Both the position numbers and the translations under genes were made by a program. 64,000 bases of DNA from assembly GCF_000970285.1 (NCBI RefSeq), contig NZ_CP009516.1:310001-374000 (forward strand), written 5' to 3'. Positions 8,508 to 16,096 of the stretch are shown here, piece by piece. This stretch comes from Methanosarcina horonobensis HB-1 = JCM 15518. GTDB lineage: Archaea > Halobacteriota > Methanosarcinia > Methanosarcinales > Methanosarcinaceae. Below the pieces are notes generated by a model that worked only from the letters and a program-made list of their open reading frames with translations, was not told the origin of the DNA and ran no database searches. How positions within the stretch are numbered: position 1 is the first letter of the stretch; each line of letters begins with the position of its first letter.

Positions 8508-9980
8508 TTATTCTTTTTTCCAGGCTTCTCTGTATACGAGCTTTGCTTTTTTCCCGATTTCTTCAATTAAAGGGTGTTCAAACTCTTTTTCGCAGATAAA
8601 GGTAAACTCTGCCCCAGGGTTCAGATCCATCAATTTAATTGTGTTTGAGAGGGCTGTGCTGAGAGCTTCGTAGTCCGGAAACTTCGGGATCTCGGCATTG
8701 AAGGGATAAACCTCTTCCATTTCCGCAGGAAAAGCCCCGAACGGAGCTTTGAATGCCAGGATCCGGTCATAGTCTTTTTCTCCTTTTACAGGGGCTGCGC
8801 GGATAATTGCCGAACCTTCAAGGCTGAACCTCTCCAGCCTTTTTCCGAAGCGCAGAACTTCAGGTCTGGAGGAGGATTCCGGCCCGCAGTAAAAGTATGT
8901 GCCTTTGGTTGCAGGGTCAAACTGTTCCAGCCATGCAGAATGAGTGTAGAGCCTTTTCAGCCCGTCAAGGAGTTTCGGGTGAGCACGGCAGCGCTGTTCG
9001 ACAAGCTCGAGCAGTTTTCCATCCTTGATAGACTGCTTGATCAGCCTGATTTCTGCAAAGGTCGCATAAAGGTTATGCCGCCCCAGAAGTTCTTCTTTAT
9101 TTCTGGCTTTTTTCAGTTCATCGGCAGTATATTTGGAACAGACAGGGCAGGAACAGGGCAGATAATTCAATTTTTCTATGTGATATGTCCCGTTTGCAGT
9201 AATATAACGTCCGTCTTTTGCATATAGGGCATAAGCTGCCGAGTCAAACAGGTCGCAGCCAAGAGCAACTGCAAGAGCAAACATCATGGGATGCCCTGCC
9301 CCGAAAAGGTGGACGGGTGAGGTTGGAGAAAGTCCTTTTTTGGATGCTGCAATTACATCAACAAGCTCTGCATAGCGGTAAGATTCCATCAGAGGGACAA
9401 CAGCCCCCAATGGATAGACTTCAAAGTTCAGATTCCTCAGGTGAGATGCAGCTTTTTCCCTTAGTTCGGGATAGGTAGAACCCTGAACCGGGCCTGCGAG
9501 GAGCTGTTTGCTCTGGATGAATTTGCGGGCAGCTTCGAGACGTTCGGCTGTAATCGCAAGCTCTTCTTCTGCCTTCTTAAAGTGGACGTCCGGAGGAGTA
9601 GGAATATCAAGAGGGACTATAATGTCGCTTCCTATTTTTTCCTGGAACTCGAGGATCTCCTCGTTTGTAACTTCAACTGACCCGTACACTGAAAGCTGGA
9701 AAGAACCCGAGTCTGTCATAATCGGGCCGTCAAAGCCAAGAAGCCCATGCAGCCCTCTTTCAAGGGCGACGCTTCGGAGCTCTTCTTTACGGTAAATAAT
9801 GTAGGAATTGGTGATCAGAATCTCTGCCCCGAAACTTCTCATCTCTTTCGGGGAAATAAGCTGGATGTTCGGATTAATTACAGGCATGACCGTAGGAGTC
9901 TCGACTATCCCGTGAGGAGTCCTGAGTTTCCCTATCCTGCCGCCTGCGTCCTTATCTAGAATTTCAAATATCGCTGACAT
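8508..9980 (-). CDS. tgtA: Archaeosine tRNA-guanine transglycosylase, catalytic part
   Basis: 490 residues. It exchanges guanine-15 of archaeal tRNA for preQ0, the first step to archaeosine. Catalytic features: MTDSGSFQLS near residue 85-95, PLDIPTPPD with a second active-site aspartate, GPVQGSTYPELR, PLGAVVPLMES, and a zinc site CSCPVCSKYT near residue 277 with a later histidine. The protein has a C1-like extension after the catalytic domain but ends at about residue 490 (KKAKLVYREAWKKE), shorter than the roughly 580 residues of Pyrococcus TgtA, so the C-terminal PUA domain is missing here and may be encoded elsewhere. ATG 9980 gives the normal N-terminus. No cotranscribed partner is evident. 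Confidence 0.92.
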   Translation of the reverse strand: MSAIFEILDKDAGGRIGKLRTPHGIVETPTVMPVINPNIQLISPKEMRSFGAEILITNSYIIYRKEELRSVALERGLHGLLGFDGPIMTDSGSFQLSVYGSVEVTNEEILEFQEKIGSDIIVPLDIPTPPDVHFKKAEEELAITAERLEAARKFIQSKQLLAGPVQGSTYPELREKAASHLRNLNFEVYPLGAVVPLMESYRYAELVDVIAASKKGLSPTSPVHLFGAGHPMMFALAVALGCDLFDSAAYALYAKDGRYITANGTYHIEKLNYLPCSCPVCSKYTADELKKARNKEELLGRHNLYATFAEIRLIKQSIKDGKLLELVEQRCRAHPKLLDGLKRLYTHSAWLEQFDPATKGTYFYCGPESSSRPEVLRFGKRLERFSLEGSAIIRAAPVKGEKDYDRILAFKAPFGAFPAEMEEVYPFNAEIPKFPDYEALSTALSNTIKLMDLNPGAEFTFICEKEFEHPLIEEIGKKAKLVYREAWKKE

Positions 9981-10196
9981 GCCGCGGGTATAGATGCCTC
10001 TCAGATATATTTATCTTTGGGGCTGGCGGCTTTGTTGGAAAATAATTCTCTCATCTTACGTTTATTTTGAGAACTAGCTATAAACAAAGACCTTACTCCG
10101 ATTTTTTGTAGCCTATGGAGGAAAAGTCCAGGAAAAATATAGAGCTTGCATAAATTATAAACAGATGCAGGTATAAAATCATAAACAATTGATGAT

Positions 10197-10640
10197 ATGC
10201 AGCCTATTACACCACACCTCGATTTTGAACAGCTTGAACAGAAGCTAAGGGAATTTTTCTCCAAAGTTGAGAATATTTCATTGGCTTATCTTTTCGGTTC
10301 AACCGTCCGGGGAGAATCTAATTGCCTGAGTGACATAGATATTGCTGTGCTTTTTGATGATACTCTTTTACAAAAGGAAGCTTTTGACCTTCAGCTGGAA
10401 TTAATAAGTGAACTTACAGGTCTTCTTAAAACGAACAATGTAGACCTTGTGGTACTCAATGATTCTCCTCTCCTTTTGACATATAACATCATACGTAACG
10501 GGATCATTTTAAAGTCCGATGAACCTTTAAGGGTAAAGTTTGAGACAAAAATCATGTCCAGGTACCTGGACGAGCGGTACCATATTGAAAGGCATGCAAA
10601 AGAGAGCCTGAGAAGGATAGCAGAGAGCGGGTTTCGATGA
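10197..10640 (+). CDS. mntA: MntA-type nucleotidyltransferase antitoxin
   Basis: 147 residues with the minimal nucleotidyltransferase signature: GSTVRGESNCLSDID fits GS-x10-DxD exactly (about residues 38-52), and a third acidic residue follows in NVDLVVLND. In MntA/HepT pairs the antitoxin neutralises the HEPN toxin, in studied cases by AMPylating a tyrosine near the toxin active site. The stop codon overlaps the start of the next gene by four bases (ATGA at 10637), so translation is coupled. The start ATG 10197 has no strong ribosome-binding site. The C-terminal helix is basic (RHAKESLRRIAESGFR). Confidence 0.92.
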   Translation: MQPITPHLDFEQLEQKLREFFSKVENISLAYLFGSTVRGESNCLSDIDIAVLFDDTLLQKEAFDLQLELISELTGLLKTNNVDLVVLNDSPLLLTYNIIRNGIILKSDEPLRVKFETKIMSRYLDERYHIERHAKESLRRIAESGFR

Positions 10641-11059
10641 TAAAAGAGATCAACTTCAAGCTGGAACAACTTGGGGAGTATATCAGCACCCTCAGAGAAT
10701 ATCAATCGTGTGATATTGAGGAGATAAGGAACAATCGTACTTTGAGGGGAGCGATTGAAAGGTATATAGAGATCTCTCTTGCCTGCATGATTGATATCTG
10801 TGAGATGATCATTTCTAGCGAGAAATTGAGGCGTCCAGACACTTACAGAGAAGTTATTCTGGTACTTGGCCAGCACGATGTTCTCCCAAAAGAATTTACC
10901 AAGAAGCTGGCACCTGCAGCCGGTTTTCGAAATGTGCTTGTCCACATGTATGCAGATATTGACCTTGAAAAGCTTTATTCACATCTCCAAAATGACATTG
11001 ACGATCTGGAACTTTTTGCTGAATACATTGCAAAGTACTTGGTTTCTAAGTACGAATAA
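10637..11059 (+). CDS. hepT: HepT-type HEPN toxin
   Basis: 140 residues, all-helical, of the DUF86/HepT family. The catalytic HEPN ribonuclease motif R-x4-H-x-Y is intact as RNVLVHMY near residues 103-110, so the toxin is probably active. The tyrosine of that motif is the residue AMPylated by MntA in characterised systems. It overlaps mntA by four bases and is the second gene of the pair. The system may protect against phage or stabilise the locus. An intergenic repeat follows immediately downstream. No membrane segment. Confidence 0.92.
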   Translation: MIKEINFKLEQLGEYISTLREYQSCDIEEIRNNRTLRGAIERYIEISLACMIDICEMIISSEKLRRPDTYREVILVLGQHDVLPKEFTKKLAPAAGFRNVLVHMYADIDLEKLYSHLQNDIDDLELFAEYIAKYLVSKYE

Positions 11060-11116
11060 TTATGGTAGTGCCAGTCTAGTTGCGCCACCCTAATTGCACC
11101 TCGCTCGAATTGCGCC

Positions 11117-11218
11117 TCGGGATCACAGGAAATCGGAGATTTTCTGGGAGTTGCGATGTAATCGCAACAGTACGCTGTCCTTTTCGCTTCGCTCAAGAGG
11201 ACTACTTTATAAGTTATA
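11117..11218 (+). repeat. Structured intergenic repeat, copy 1
   Basis: About 102 bp nearly identical to 15733-15843. It carries two adjacent inverted repeats: CAGGAAATC-GGA-GATTTTCTG (11126-11146) and GTTGCGAT-GTA-ATCGCAAC (11150-11168), then TTTTCGCTTCGCTCAAGAGGAC. Compared with copy 2, one stem pair changes from A-T to G-T wobble, which keeps pairing. It lies between hepT and a converging gene. No coding potential. It could be a miniature mobile element, a transcribed structured RNA or a terminator. Confidence 0.75.
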
Positions 11219-11386
11219 GAGTGGGCAGAGCTATAAGAGGACTAATTAAAAATGTTAGTGGAGCTTTTCCTTTCCGTCCTTGTTTTTCATGATCATAGGA
11301 TATCAAGCGAACTAAGTTTAATATTTACGTCTAAACTATAGTCCCCCTCTCCTCATTTTTTTCTTCCCTTTATCTACTTTTTGGAA

Positions 11387-11974
11387 TCAGTCTTCTTTTG
11401 CCCGTGGCATAGCAATGATTTCCCTGACCTGAAGGGAGAAAAAGTCATTGCTGTGGGCCGGCCTCAATACGAGAGCCACATCTGCGCCCCATCTCGTGCC
11501 TCCTATGGCTATGATCTCGGTATCGTTTGAGACAGGGATATGGCCTGAATCTGCTGCCATAATGGCAACCTCTATAGCTACCTTGAAGCCTTTTCCGAAA
11601 AGGGAACGCAGGGCGTCTGCAATTATCTCGGTTCTTGAATAGCCTCCGAACTTCTTTGTGATCGAACGCTCTATTCCGGAGAACATGTGTGACTGGGTGG
11701 TAATTACTGCTCCGAGCTCTTCGAGTTTCTTTTTGTACTCTTCTTCTACTTCCCATTCACCTTTTTCTTTCTGCCCGTACTGGTGGCTTACTCCAATTAC
11801 TTTGATGCCACTGCCCTTTACTGCCTCTGCCATTTTAAGAGCAGTTTTCCCGCTGGTACTTGCAACTACGATATGTGAGATTTCAAGTTCTGATGCTCTT
11901 TCTGCTGCAACCTCAATAACAGCTTCCGTATTTTCTTCCCCTACGCTATCGAGATAAAGAATTGGTTTTTCCAT
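11387..11974 (-). CDS. Pyruvate kinase C-terminal-domain-like protein
   Basis: 195 residues from ATG 11974. The frame is open to an ATG at 11992, but AGGAGG lies eight bases before the 11974 ATG, so the shorter form is preferred. The sequence (SHIVVASTSGKTALKMAEAV, GIKVIGVSHQYG) matches the alpha/beta domain that in pyruvate kinase forms the C-terminal regulatory part, here as a free-standing protein. Later segments (AIEVAIMAADSGHIP, EIIAIGGTRWGADVALVLRPAHS) are conserved in archaeal stand-alone members. The function is unknown; binding of a phosphorylated ligand is plausible. No catalytic pyruvate kinase barrel is present nearby. Confidence 0.8.
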   Translation of the reverse strand: MEKPILYLDSVGEENTEAVIEVAAERASELEISHIVVASTSGKTALKMAEAVKGSGIKVIGVSHQYGQKEKGEWEVEEEYKKKLEELGAVITTQSHMFSGIERSITKKFGGYSRTEIIADALRSLFGKGFKVAIEVAIMAADSGHIPVSNDTEIIAIGGTRWGADVALVLRPAHSNDFFSLQVREIIAMPRAKED

Positions 11975-12527
11975 GATTATTTCCTCCTGCATTTGATTTT
12001 TAATTATCTTTTACAAGCTTCTTCCACTGATTATTATAATCTTTTTAAGTTTAATTCTGTTAAGTCCGGTTCTGTCGTTTACATCTAACTCTACTGCTTA
12101 GATCTATTTTTTTCCGTTTTTTACATCTATATCTTTTATGTATAGTGCTTTTTATCTGCTGTTTTTACGGATCTTTCTTCTTATTTTCCATCTTTTCTGT
12201 AAAACTCTTTTCCCTCTCCTTTTTATCTCCCAGAAGCGCAGCTTATATTCGGCATATATTTGGCAAACGTTTAGTGGAGAAGATGTGGTAATTAAATAAG
12301 TAATTTTGATCTGAATTATTTTTTCTCTGTCATGAGAAGAGATATATATTAAAAGGATTCTCTTTTAATAAAAAAGAGGGTTATGGCATTCGAAATCCCG
12401 GGATCATCAATATTTTTTTTATTGGTGCCTGTGCAGAAGGTAACACAGACCCGGGCTGGCGAGAAACTTGTTTATTTAGGATTAGATAAGATATACTCAT
12501 AGGGGTTGTATTTCATGAGGTGGTTTT
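11975..12527. other. Intergenic stretch with one tiny frame
   Basis: About 550 bp between divergent genes. Mostly AT-rich. A GATATATATT element near 12341-12350 could be the TATA box for rightward transcription. Apart from the 39-codon frame at 12383 I see nothing coding. Confidence 0.5.
12383..12502 (+). CDS. Possible 39-residue small protein
   Basis: ATG GCA TTC to TAG. The peptide starts MAFEIPGSSIFFLLVPVQKV and ends YLGLDKIYS. AAGAGGG lies only two bases before the ATG, which is closer than usual. It ends 25 bp before the TTG start of the PAC2 gene, so it could be a leader peptide or chance. I do not recognise it. Confidence 0.22.
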   Translation: MAFEIPGSSIFFLLVPVQKVTQTRAGEKLVYLGLDKIYS

Positions 12528-13277
12528 TTGTCAACTACGACAGACTATGACGACAATGACGTGAAGATTATTACGAAACCTGTTCAATCAAAAAACCCTG
12601 TTTTGATTGAAGGTTTTCCCGGAATCGGGCTTGTGGGGAACATTGCAAGTCAGCACATGATCGAAGAAATGAACATGGAGTACATAGGCTCCATTGAGTC
12701 CAGGTATTTCCCCTCAATCGCAGTGCTTTATGAGGGGCTTATAAACATGCCTGTAAGGATCTACGAAAATGTGGAGCACAATATCATTATAGTTATTTCC
12801 GATATTCCTATCAGCCATTCGGTATCCTATGATGTAAGCAATGCTCTCGTGGACTGGGCTGAATCCATCAACGTCAGAGAGATTGCTTCCATTGCAGGGA
12901 TTGCAATTATGGACGGAGGACATAAGGTTTTCGGAGCAGCTACCACGCCGGAAATGCTGGATAAAATCAGGGATAAGGTCGAGATTTTCCAGATGGGAAC
13001 TATTTCCGGGATTTCAGGCAGCGTAATGGCTGAATGCTTGCTGCGCGGAATTCCTGCAATCAGCCTTCTCGGGGCTACGAAAACCCAGAACCCGGACCCA
13101 AGAGCCGCATCTTCTGTGATTGGAGTCCTTAATGAGCTGTATGGACTTTCAGTCAGCACTGATAGGCTCATAGAACAGGCTGAGCGCATAGAGATCGAAC
13201 TCCAGAGGCTTGCTGAAGACGTTCAGGCTACCGAGCAGAAAGGAGAAGTCAAAAAGGAGTTCCCAATGTACGGGTGA
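12528..13277 (+). CDS. PAC2 family protein (proteasome assembly chaperone homologue)
   Basis: 249 residues from a TTG start at 12528, supported by GAGGTG a few bases upstream. The N-terminal part has the PAC2 signature NPVLIEGFPGIGLVGNIASQHMI and IESRYFPSIAVLYEG, followed by repeated alpha/beta units (EIASIAGIAIMDGG, GTISGISGSVMAECLLRGIPAISLLG) and a charged helical C-terminus. Eukaryotic PAC2 chaperones 20S proteasome alpha-ring assembly; archaeal homologues are abundant and less well defined. A DUF473 gene follows four bases downstream, so they are cotranscribed. Cytoplasmic. Confidence 0.88.
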   Translation: MSTTTDYDDNDVKIITKPVQSKNPVLIEGFPGIGLVGNIASQHMIEEMNMEYIGSIESRYFPSIAVLYEGLINMPVRIYENVEHNIIIVISDIPISHSVSYDVSNALVDWAESINVREIASIAGIAIMDGGHKVFGAATTPEMLDKIRDKVEIFQMGTISGISGSVMAECLLRGIPAISLLGATKTQNPDPRAASSVIGVLNELYGLSVSTDRLIEQAERIEIELQRLAEDVQATEQKGEVKKEFPMYG

Positions 13278-13281
13278 TCTC

Positions 13282-13671
13282 ATGGAGTACATCGCATTAA
13301 CAGGAATTGCCGACTCCGTGATTGAGATCCTGAAAAAGCACGATCTCAGGACTCTTGAGATCAGAAATCCGCAGAACTTCTTCGGAATACTGGGGCTCAA
13401 TGCAGGAGACAGTGTTCTCCTGACCTCTACAAGCCTTCAGGACCTAACTGATGGGACTCAGGGGCTCATAGCAAGGGTTGTTCAAAAGCAGATCTCAGTT
13501 CACTCTTTTGTCAGCTCAAATGAACTCTATATTGAAGAGCGAGAGACCCTTTCAGCCCGTATTCAACTTGAGTGCAGGTGTATGGCAAGGGTAAGGAATG
13601 TTATCTCAAATGAAATCGGAAAACCCGTGAGAGTAGACGCAAGAGAAATCTCCTGCTATGAAGCCAGGTAA
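13282..13671 (+). CDS. DUF473 family protein
   Basis: 129 residues from ATG 13282, chosen over an upstream in-frame codon because it follows the PAC2 stop by four bases and has GGGTGAT ahead of it. The sequence MEYIALTGIADSVIEILKKH with LGLNAGDSVLLTST matches the methanogen-specific DUF473 family. The function is unknown; the second half looks like a small beta-barrel. Linked to the PAC2 gene; possibly a proteasome-related factor, by context only. Confidence 0.75.
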   Translation: MEYIALTGIADSVIEILKKHDLRTLEIRNPQNFFGILGLNAGDSVLLTSTSLQDLTDGTQGLIARVVQKQISVHSFVSSNELYIEERETLSARIQLECRCMARVRNVISNEIGKPVRVDAREISCYEAR

Positions 13672-13855
13672 AGTTTTTCTTAAATTCAGCATATTCTGCC
13701 AGACTTCAATTCAAAAACGTACTTTTCTGAAGCCTTTGACCCTCTTATAATATCCGATTTTAATAAAATATATTAATAATGGTTAATTTTTCGAAAAACG
13801 TATTTTTTAATTTTTTCAATAATTGATTCTTAAAAAAGATTTTTAAAAGGTGAAA

Positions 13856-13877
13856 CCGGAAAGTTGAGCTTTTCCGG
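13856..13877 (-). terminator. Hairpin terminator of the thermosome gene
   Basis: CCGGAAA (13856-13862) pairs with TTTCCGG (13871-13877). On the minus strand it lies 28 bp past the stop of the thermosome gene and is followed by T-rich sequence. Confidence 0.5.
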
Positions 13878-13904
13878 AAACCGCCAGTTTAGTTTTAAAT
13901 ATAT

Positions 13905-15533
13905 TTACATGTCTTCCGGCATTTCGCCGCCCATACCCGGGCCTGGGCCTGCTCTTCCGCCGCCGGATGAGGCGATTACGTCGTCGATCCTGAGGATCAT
14001 GATTGCGGCTTCTGTAGCTGCGTTGATTGCCTGGGTCTTGATCCTGAGGGGTTCGACAACATCATTTTCGAACATATCCTCAATCTTGCCTGTATAAACA
14101 TTGAGTCCGGCTCTCTTGTTACCTTTCTCGTGCTGGGAGCGCATTTCCACAAGCATGTCGATCGGATCAAGTCCTGCATTTTCTGCAAGGGTGTGCGGGA
14201 TAATTTCCAGGGACTCGGCAAACTTCATTACTGCAAGCTGTTCCCTGCCTTTAAGGGTTGCTGCATATTCCTTGAGCCGGAGGGATAGTTCTACTTCAGG
14301 AGAGCCGCCACCGACAACGATCTTCTGGTCTTCGAGGGCAACGCCAACAACCCTGAGAGCATCTTCAAGGGCTCTCTCAAGGCCGTCAACCACATGCTCG
14401 GTTCCGCCGCGGAGCAGGATAGATGTGGTCTTGCTTTCCTTGCATCCTGTGACAAAGGTCATTCTGGAGCCTGTGACATCCTTTTCTTCTACAAGGCCTG
14501 CATAGCCGAGGTCGGATTCTTCGATCTCGTCAAGGTTGGTAATGACCCTTCCGCCTGTAGCTCTGGAGAGCTTGTCCATGTCGCTCTTCTTTACTCTGCG
14601 GATTGCGAAAATGCCTGCCTTTGTCAGGTAGTATTGGGCAAGGTCATCAATGCCCTTCTGGCAGAAGACTACGTTTGCACCGGTCTTGATTACCTTGTCA
14701 ACGATTTCCCTGAGCATTGCTTCTTCCTGGTCAAGGAAAAGCTGCATCTGGTCAGGGGTGGTGATCTTAATTTCAGCTTTGGTTTCGGTCTTTTTGAGTT
14801 CGATAGGTACGCTTAAAAGAAGAACCTTTGCATCCTTTACAACTTCCGGCATGCCGGTGTGGACACGTTCCTTATCGACAATTACACCTTCGATAATTTC
14901 AGAGTCCTTGATGCTTCCGCCAGGTCTCTTTTCGGTTTTAACATCTTCTATGTCGACAGTGATCTTTCCGTCTTCACTTTTCTCAACAACGGACTTAATT
15001 GCATGGACTGCGAGCCTGGAGAGGTGAGCCTTGTGTGATTCCGCACCCTTTCCGGTGATGGCTGTGCCTGCGATCTTCTCGAGAGTCTCGGTATCTTCAG
15101 GAGATGCGCTGATGGTGACTGTGTCAAGAATCTTTACAGCCTGGGCTGCTGCGAGCCTGTAACCGCTTGCGATTACAGTGGGGTGTACGCCGCTTTCAAG
15201 CAGGTCTTCCGCCTTTGTCAGGAATTCTCCTGCGAGGACGGCTGCGGTAGTTGTTCCGTCACCGACTTCGGCGTCCTGAGTCTTGGCGACTTCTACGATC
15301 ATCTTTGCACCGGGGTGCTCAATGTCCATTTCTTTGAGGATGGTTGCTCCGTCATTGGTGATGACGACATCTCCCATCGAGTCTACAAGCATCTTGTCCA
15401 TACCCTTAGGCCCAAGAGTGGTCCTCACCGCTTCAGCTACTGCCTTTGCGGCCATAATGTTGTTGTGCTGAGCGTCGGAACCGTGGGTTCTCTTGCTGCC
15501 TTCCCTTAATATAAAGATCGGTTGTGCTGCCAA
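13905..15533 (-). CDS. thsA: Thermosome subunit (group II chaperonin)
   Basis: 542 residues. ATP-driven protein folding in a double-ring complex in the cytoplasm. The chaperonin motifs are intact: [30 protein letters not shown], and [13 protein letters not shown] near residue 95 with the catalytic aspartate. The C-terminus is the Gly/Met-rich tail ([19 protein letters not shown]) that projects into the cavity. This is the standard thermosome type, unlike the degenerate copy at 48711-50319. Methanosarcina carries several paralogues, so the Greek-letter identity is uncertain and the symbol is generic. It is monocistronic and followed by a hairpin terminator. Confidence 0.95.
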   Translation of the reverse strand: MAAQPIFILREGSKRTHGSDAQHNNIMAAKAVAEAVRTTLGPKGMDKMLVDSMGDVVITNDGATILKEMDIEHPGAKMIVEVAKTQDAEVGDGTTTAAVLAGEFLTKAEDLLESGVHPTVIASGYRLAAAQAVKILDTVTISASPEDTETLEKIAGTAITGKGAESHKAHLSRLAVHAIKSVVEKSEDGKITVDIEDVKTEKRPGGSIKDSEIIEGVIVDKERVHTGMPEVVKDAKVLLLSVPIELKKTETKAEIKITTPDQMQLFLDQEEAMLREIVDKVIKTGANVVFCQKGIDDLAQYYLTKAGIFAIRRVKKSDMDKLSRATGGRVITNLDEIEESDLGYAGLVEEKDVTGSRMTFVTGCKESKTTSILLRGGTEHVVDGLERALEDALRVVGVALEDQKIVVGGGSPEVELSLRLKEYAATLKGREQLAVMKFAESLEIIPHTLAENAGLDPIDMLVEMRSQHEKGNKRAGLNVYTGKIEDMFENDVVEPLRIKTQAINAATEAAIMILRIDDVIASSGGGRAGPGPGMGGEMPEDM

Positions 15534-15732
15534 ACTTCAATCTCCTTTTAATGATGTGAAATATATGAATTTTTGTTAATTGTATTCCTGAGCACTTACC
15601 TTTGTGCGTAATTTTCCTATTCTTAATGCAAGCACTTCTATATAAGAATTCCTCTGAAGGTCAGATCCCTAATCCTGAAAAAAGAGTCTGCTGGTCCTTT
15701 TAATACATGAGTTTCGCTTCCCGAGTTTCGCT

Positions 15733-15843
15733 TCGGGATCACAGAAAATCGGAGATTTTCTGGGAGTTGCGATGTAATCGCAACAGCACGAGGTCCTTTT
15801 CGCTCGCTCCGCTTCGCTCAAGAGGACTACTTTAGAAGTTATA
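15733..15843 (+). repeat. Structured intergenic repeat, copy 2
   Basis: About 111 bp nearly identical to 11117-11218. Stem one is perfect: CAGAAAATC-GGA-GATTTTCTG (15742-15762). Stem two is perfect: GTTGCGAT-GTA-ATCGCAAC (15766-15784). It has a small insertion in the CGCTCGCTCCGCTTCGCTC segment. It lies upstream of the thermosome gene and 3' of the FAD/Fe-S gene, in a 563-bp gap with no other gene apparent. Confidence 0.75.
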
Positions 15844-16019
15844 CAATGAGTTAAGCTCAGGAGGACTATTAGGAGAGCTCATAAATTCTAATACTGAAGC
15901 TCGATATTGAGGACAGCCTCTCAAATAAAACGAGGAAAACTGAGACACCATCAATAAAATTAGTTAGAGAACACAGAGGGGTGAAAAAAATGAAATTAAT
16001 TTTGTCTGAAAAAAGGGTT

Positions 16020-16053
16020 AATCGAAGGAACTTCAGGTTTTTTTCCTTCGATT
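16020..16053 (-). terminator. Hairpin terminator of the FAD/Fe-S gene
   Basis: AATCGAAGGAA (16020-16030) and TTCCTTCGATT (16043-16053) form a perfect 11-bp stem. On the minus strand it lies 44 bp after the stop at 16097 and is followed by AACCCTTTTTT, as in an intrinsic terminator. Confidence 0.65.
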
Positions 16054-16096
16054 TCTTGATTCTGTTTTTAGTTTCTCTATTTTTCTTAGATGGCTT

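Noticed and set aside
10001-10264. 87-codon minus-strand frame
   Set aside because: Cys/Ser/Phe-rich and overlaps the mntA start in antisense.
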